NCBI GenBank assembly: GCA_046734915.1
Contig: JBKPSC010000235.1
Span: 1-15,382 of the forward strand
Origin: VFZL01 sp046734915
GTDB lineage: Bacteria > Acidobacteriota > Vicinamibacteria > Vicinamibacterales > CAVVIG01
Direction: 5' to 3'
Length of the DNA: 15,382 nt
Part shown: positions 15,311-15,382 of the stretch, piece after piece
Numbering within the stretch: the stretch's first letter is position 1
Layout of the letters: each line of letters starts with the position of its first letter
Program-made: the position numbers and the translations under genes
The notes under the pieces: generated by a model
What the model saw: only the letters and a program-made list of their open reading frames with translations
Told to the model about the DNA's origin: nothing
The model's database searches: none

Positions 15311-15335
15311 GGTAAGGCAGGTAAGGCGGGTAGGC
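15311..15335. repeat. Short tandem repeat, unit GGTAAGGCR (9 bp)
   Basis: Units lie at 15311-15319 (GGTAAGGCA) and 15320-15328 (GGTAAGGCG), with a shortened third copy GGTAGGC at 15329-15335. The unit differs from the heptads on its right, so two repeat types lie side by side. Confidence 0.7.
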
Positions 15336-15342
15336 AAGAACG

Positions 15343-15382
15343 GAACCCAGAACCCCGAACCAAGAACCACGGAACCAAGAAC
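15343..15382. repeat. 7-bp tandem repeat array, consensus GAACCMN, continuing beyond the window
   Basis: Four in-phase units begin at 15343, 15350, 15357 and 15364 (GAACCCA, GAACCCC, GAACCAA, GAACCAC). One extra G at 15371 shifts the phase by a base, and the next unit begins at 15372. A last partial unit starts at 15379. The first five positions are invariant and the last two vary. The period of seven matches the array before ricT, but the unit is different. Confidence 0.8.

Larger units (their letters stand above)
15147..15382. other. Repeat-rich intergenic tail at the right edge
   Basis: No gene is credible here. ORFs on either strand consist of low-complexity PALPAL- or GGRGG-type translations of the repeats. 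The segment holds a G-rich block (15174-15198), an undistinguished stretch (about 15200-15300), a 9-bp repeat (15311-15335) and a 7-bp repeat array that runs off the edge (15343-15382). In many bacteria metG or tatD follows holB-ricT, but nothing of them is visible. Confidence 0.7.

Noticed and set aside
15148..15378. Minus-strand ORF reading FLVRGSGF...PALPALPA
   Set aside because: It is a direct translation of the tandem repeats and the G-rich block, with a TTG start in the repeat array.
1..15382. tRNA, rRNA, insertion sequence or phage genes
   Set aside because: I saw no cloverleaf-like tRNA with its conserved arms, no rRNA segments, and no transposase, integrase or phage structural motifs on either strand.

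Overview
This 15.4 kb window comes from a GC-rich bacterial chromosome. Nothing in it looks like a phage, plasmid or insertion sequence. The gene content fits Acidobacteriota, perhaps the Vicinamibacteria branch: a DHOR-type di-heme protein, a PEGA protein, HEAT and HD-GYP proteins in tandem, PBP1A followed by holB and a ricT-like gene, and intergenic heptad repeats. That placement is an inference from gene style. Myxococcota or Gemmatimonadota cannot be excluded without a search.

Left part (1-4141). The window opens with the last 98 codons of a multi-pass membrane protein, probably a lipid-linked-sugar glycosyltransferase of the ArnT/PMT type. About 490 bases without a convincing gene follow; they hold a possible terminator. 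Next comes a secreted di-heme c-type cytochrome (DHOR family, 791-2164) ending in a hairpin. A second gene-poor stretch holds one doubtful small minus-strand ORF. An MHS-type MFS transporter lies on the minus strand (2706-3980), divergent from everything to its right.

Right part (4142-15146). Seven plus-strand genes lie head to tail: a secreted TPR/zinc-peptidase protein, a membrane protein with a cytoplasmic degenerate receiver domain and C-terminal PEGA repeats, a HEAT-repeat protein, an HD-GYP protein, penicillin-binding protein 1A, the DNA polymerase III delta' subunit and a RicT/PSP1 protein. Spacing is tight at several junctions: 8 bases between PEGA and HEAT, a 4-base ATGA overlap between HEAT and HD-GYP, and 10 bases between PBP1A and holB.

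The most interesting part is the PEGA-HEAT-HD-GYP block. The HEAT and HD-GYP proteins appear to share one N-terminal module of about 100 residues. The receiver-like domain of the PEGA protein has lost its phosphoacceptor aspartate. Together with the secreted peptidase before them and PBP1A after them, they look like an envelope-linked signalling cassette, possibly using cyclic dinucleotides. That is a hypothesis.

The right-hand intergenic regions carry unusual short tandem repeats. Between holB and ricT there is a head-to-head pair of 7-bp repeat arrays that can fold into a long hairpin. After ricT there is a G-rich block, a 9-bp repeat and a second, unrelated 7-bp array that runs off the window.
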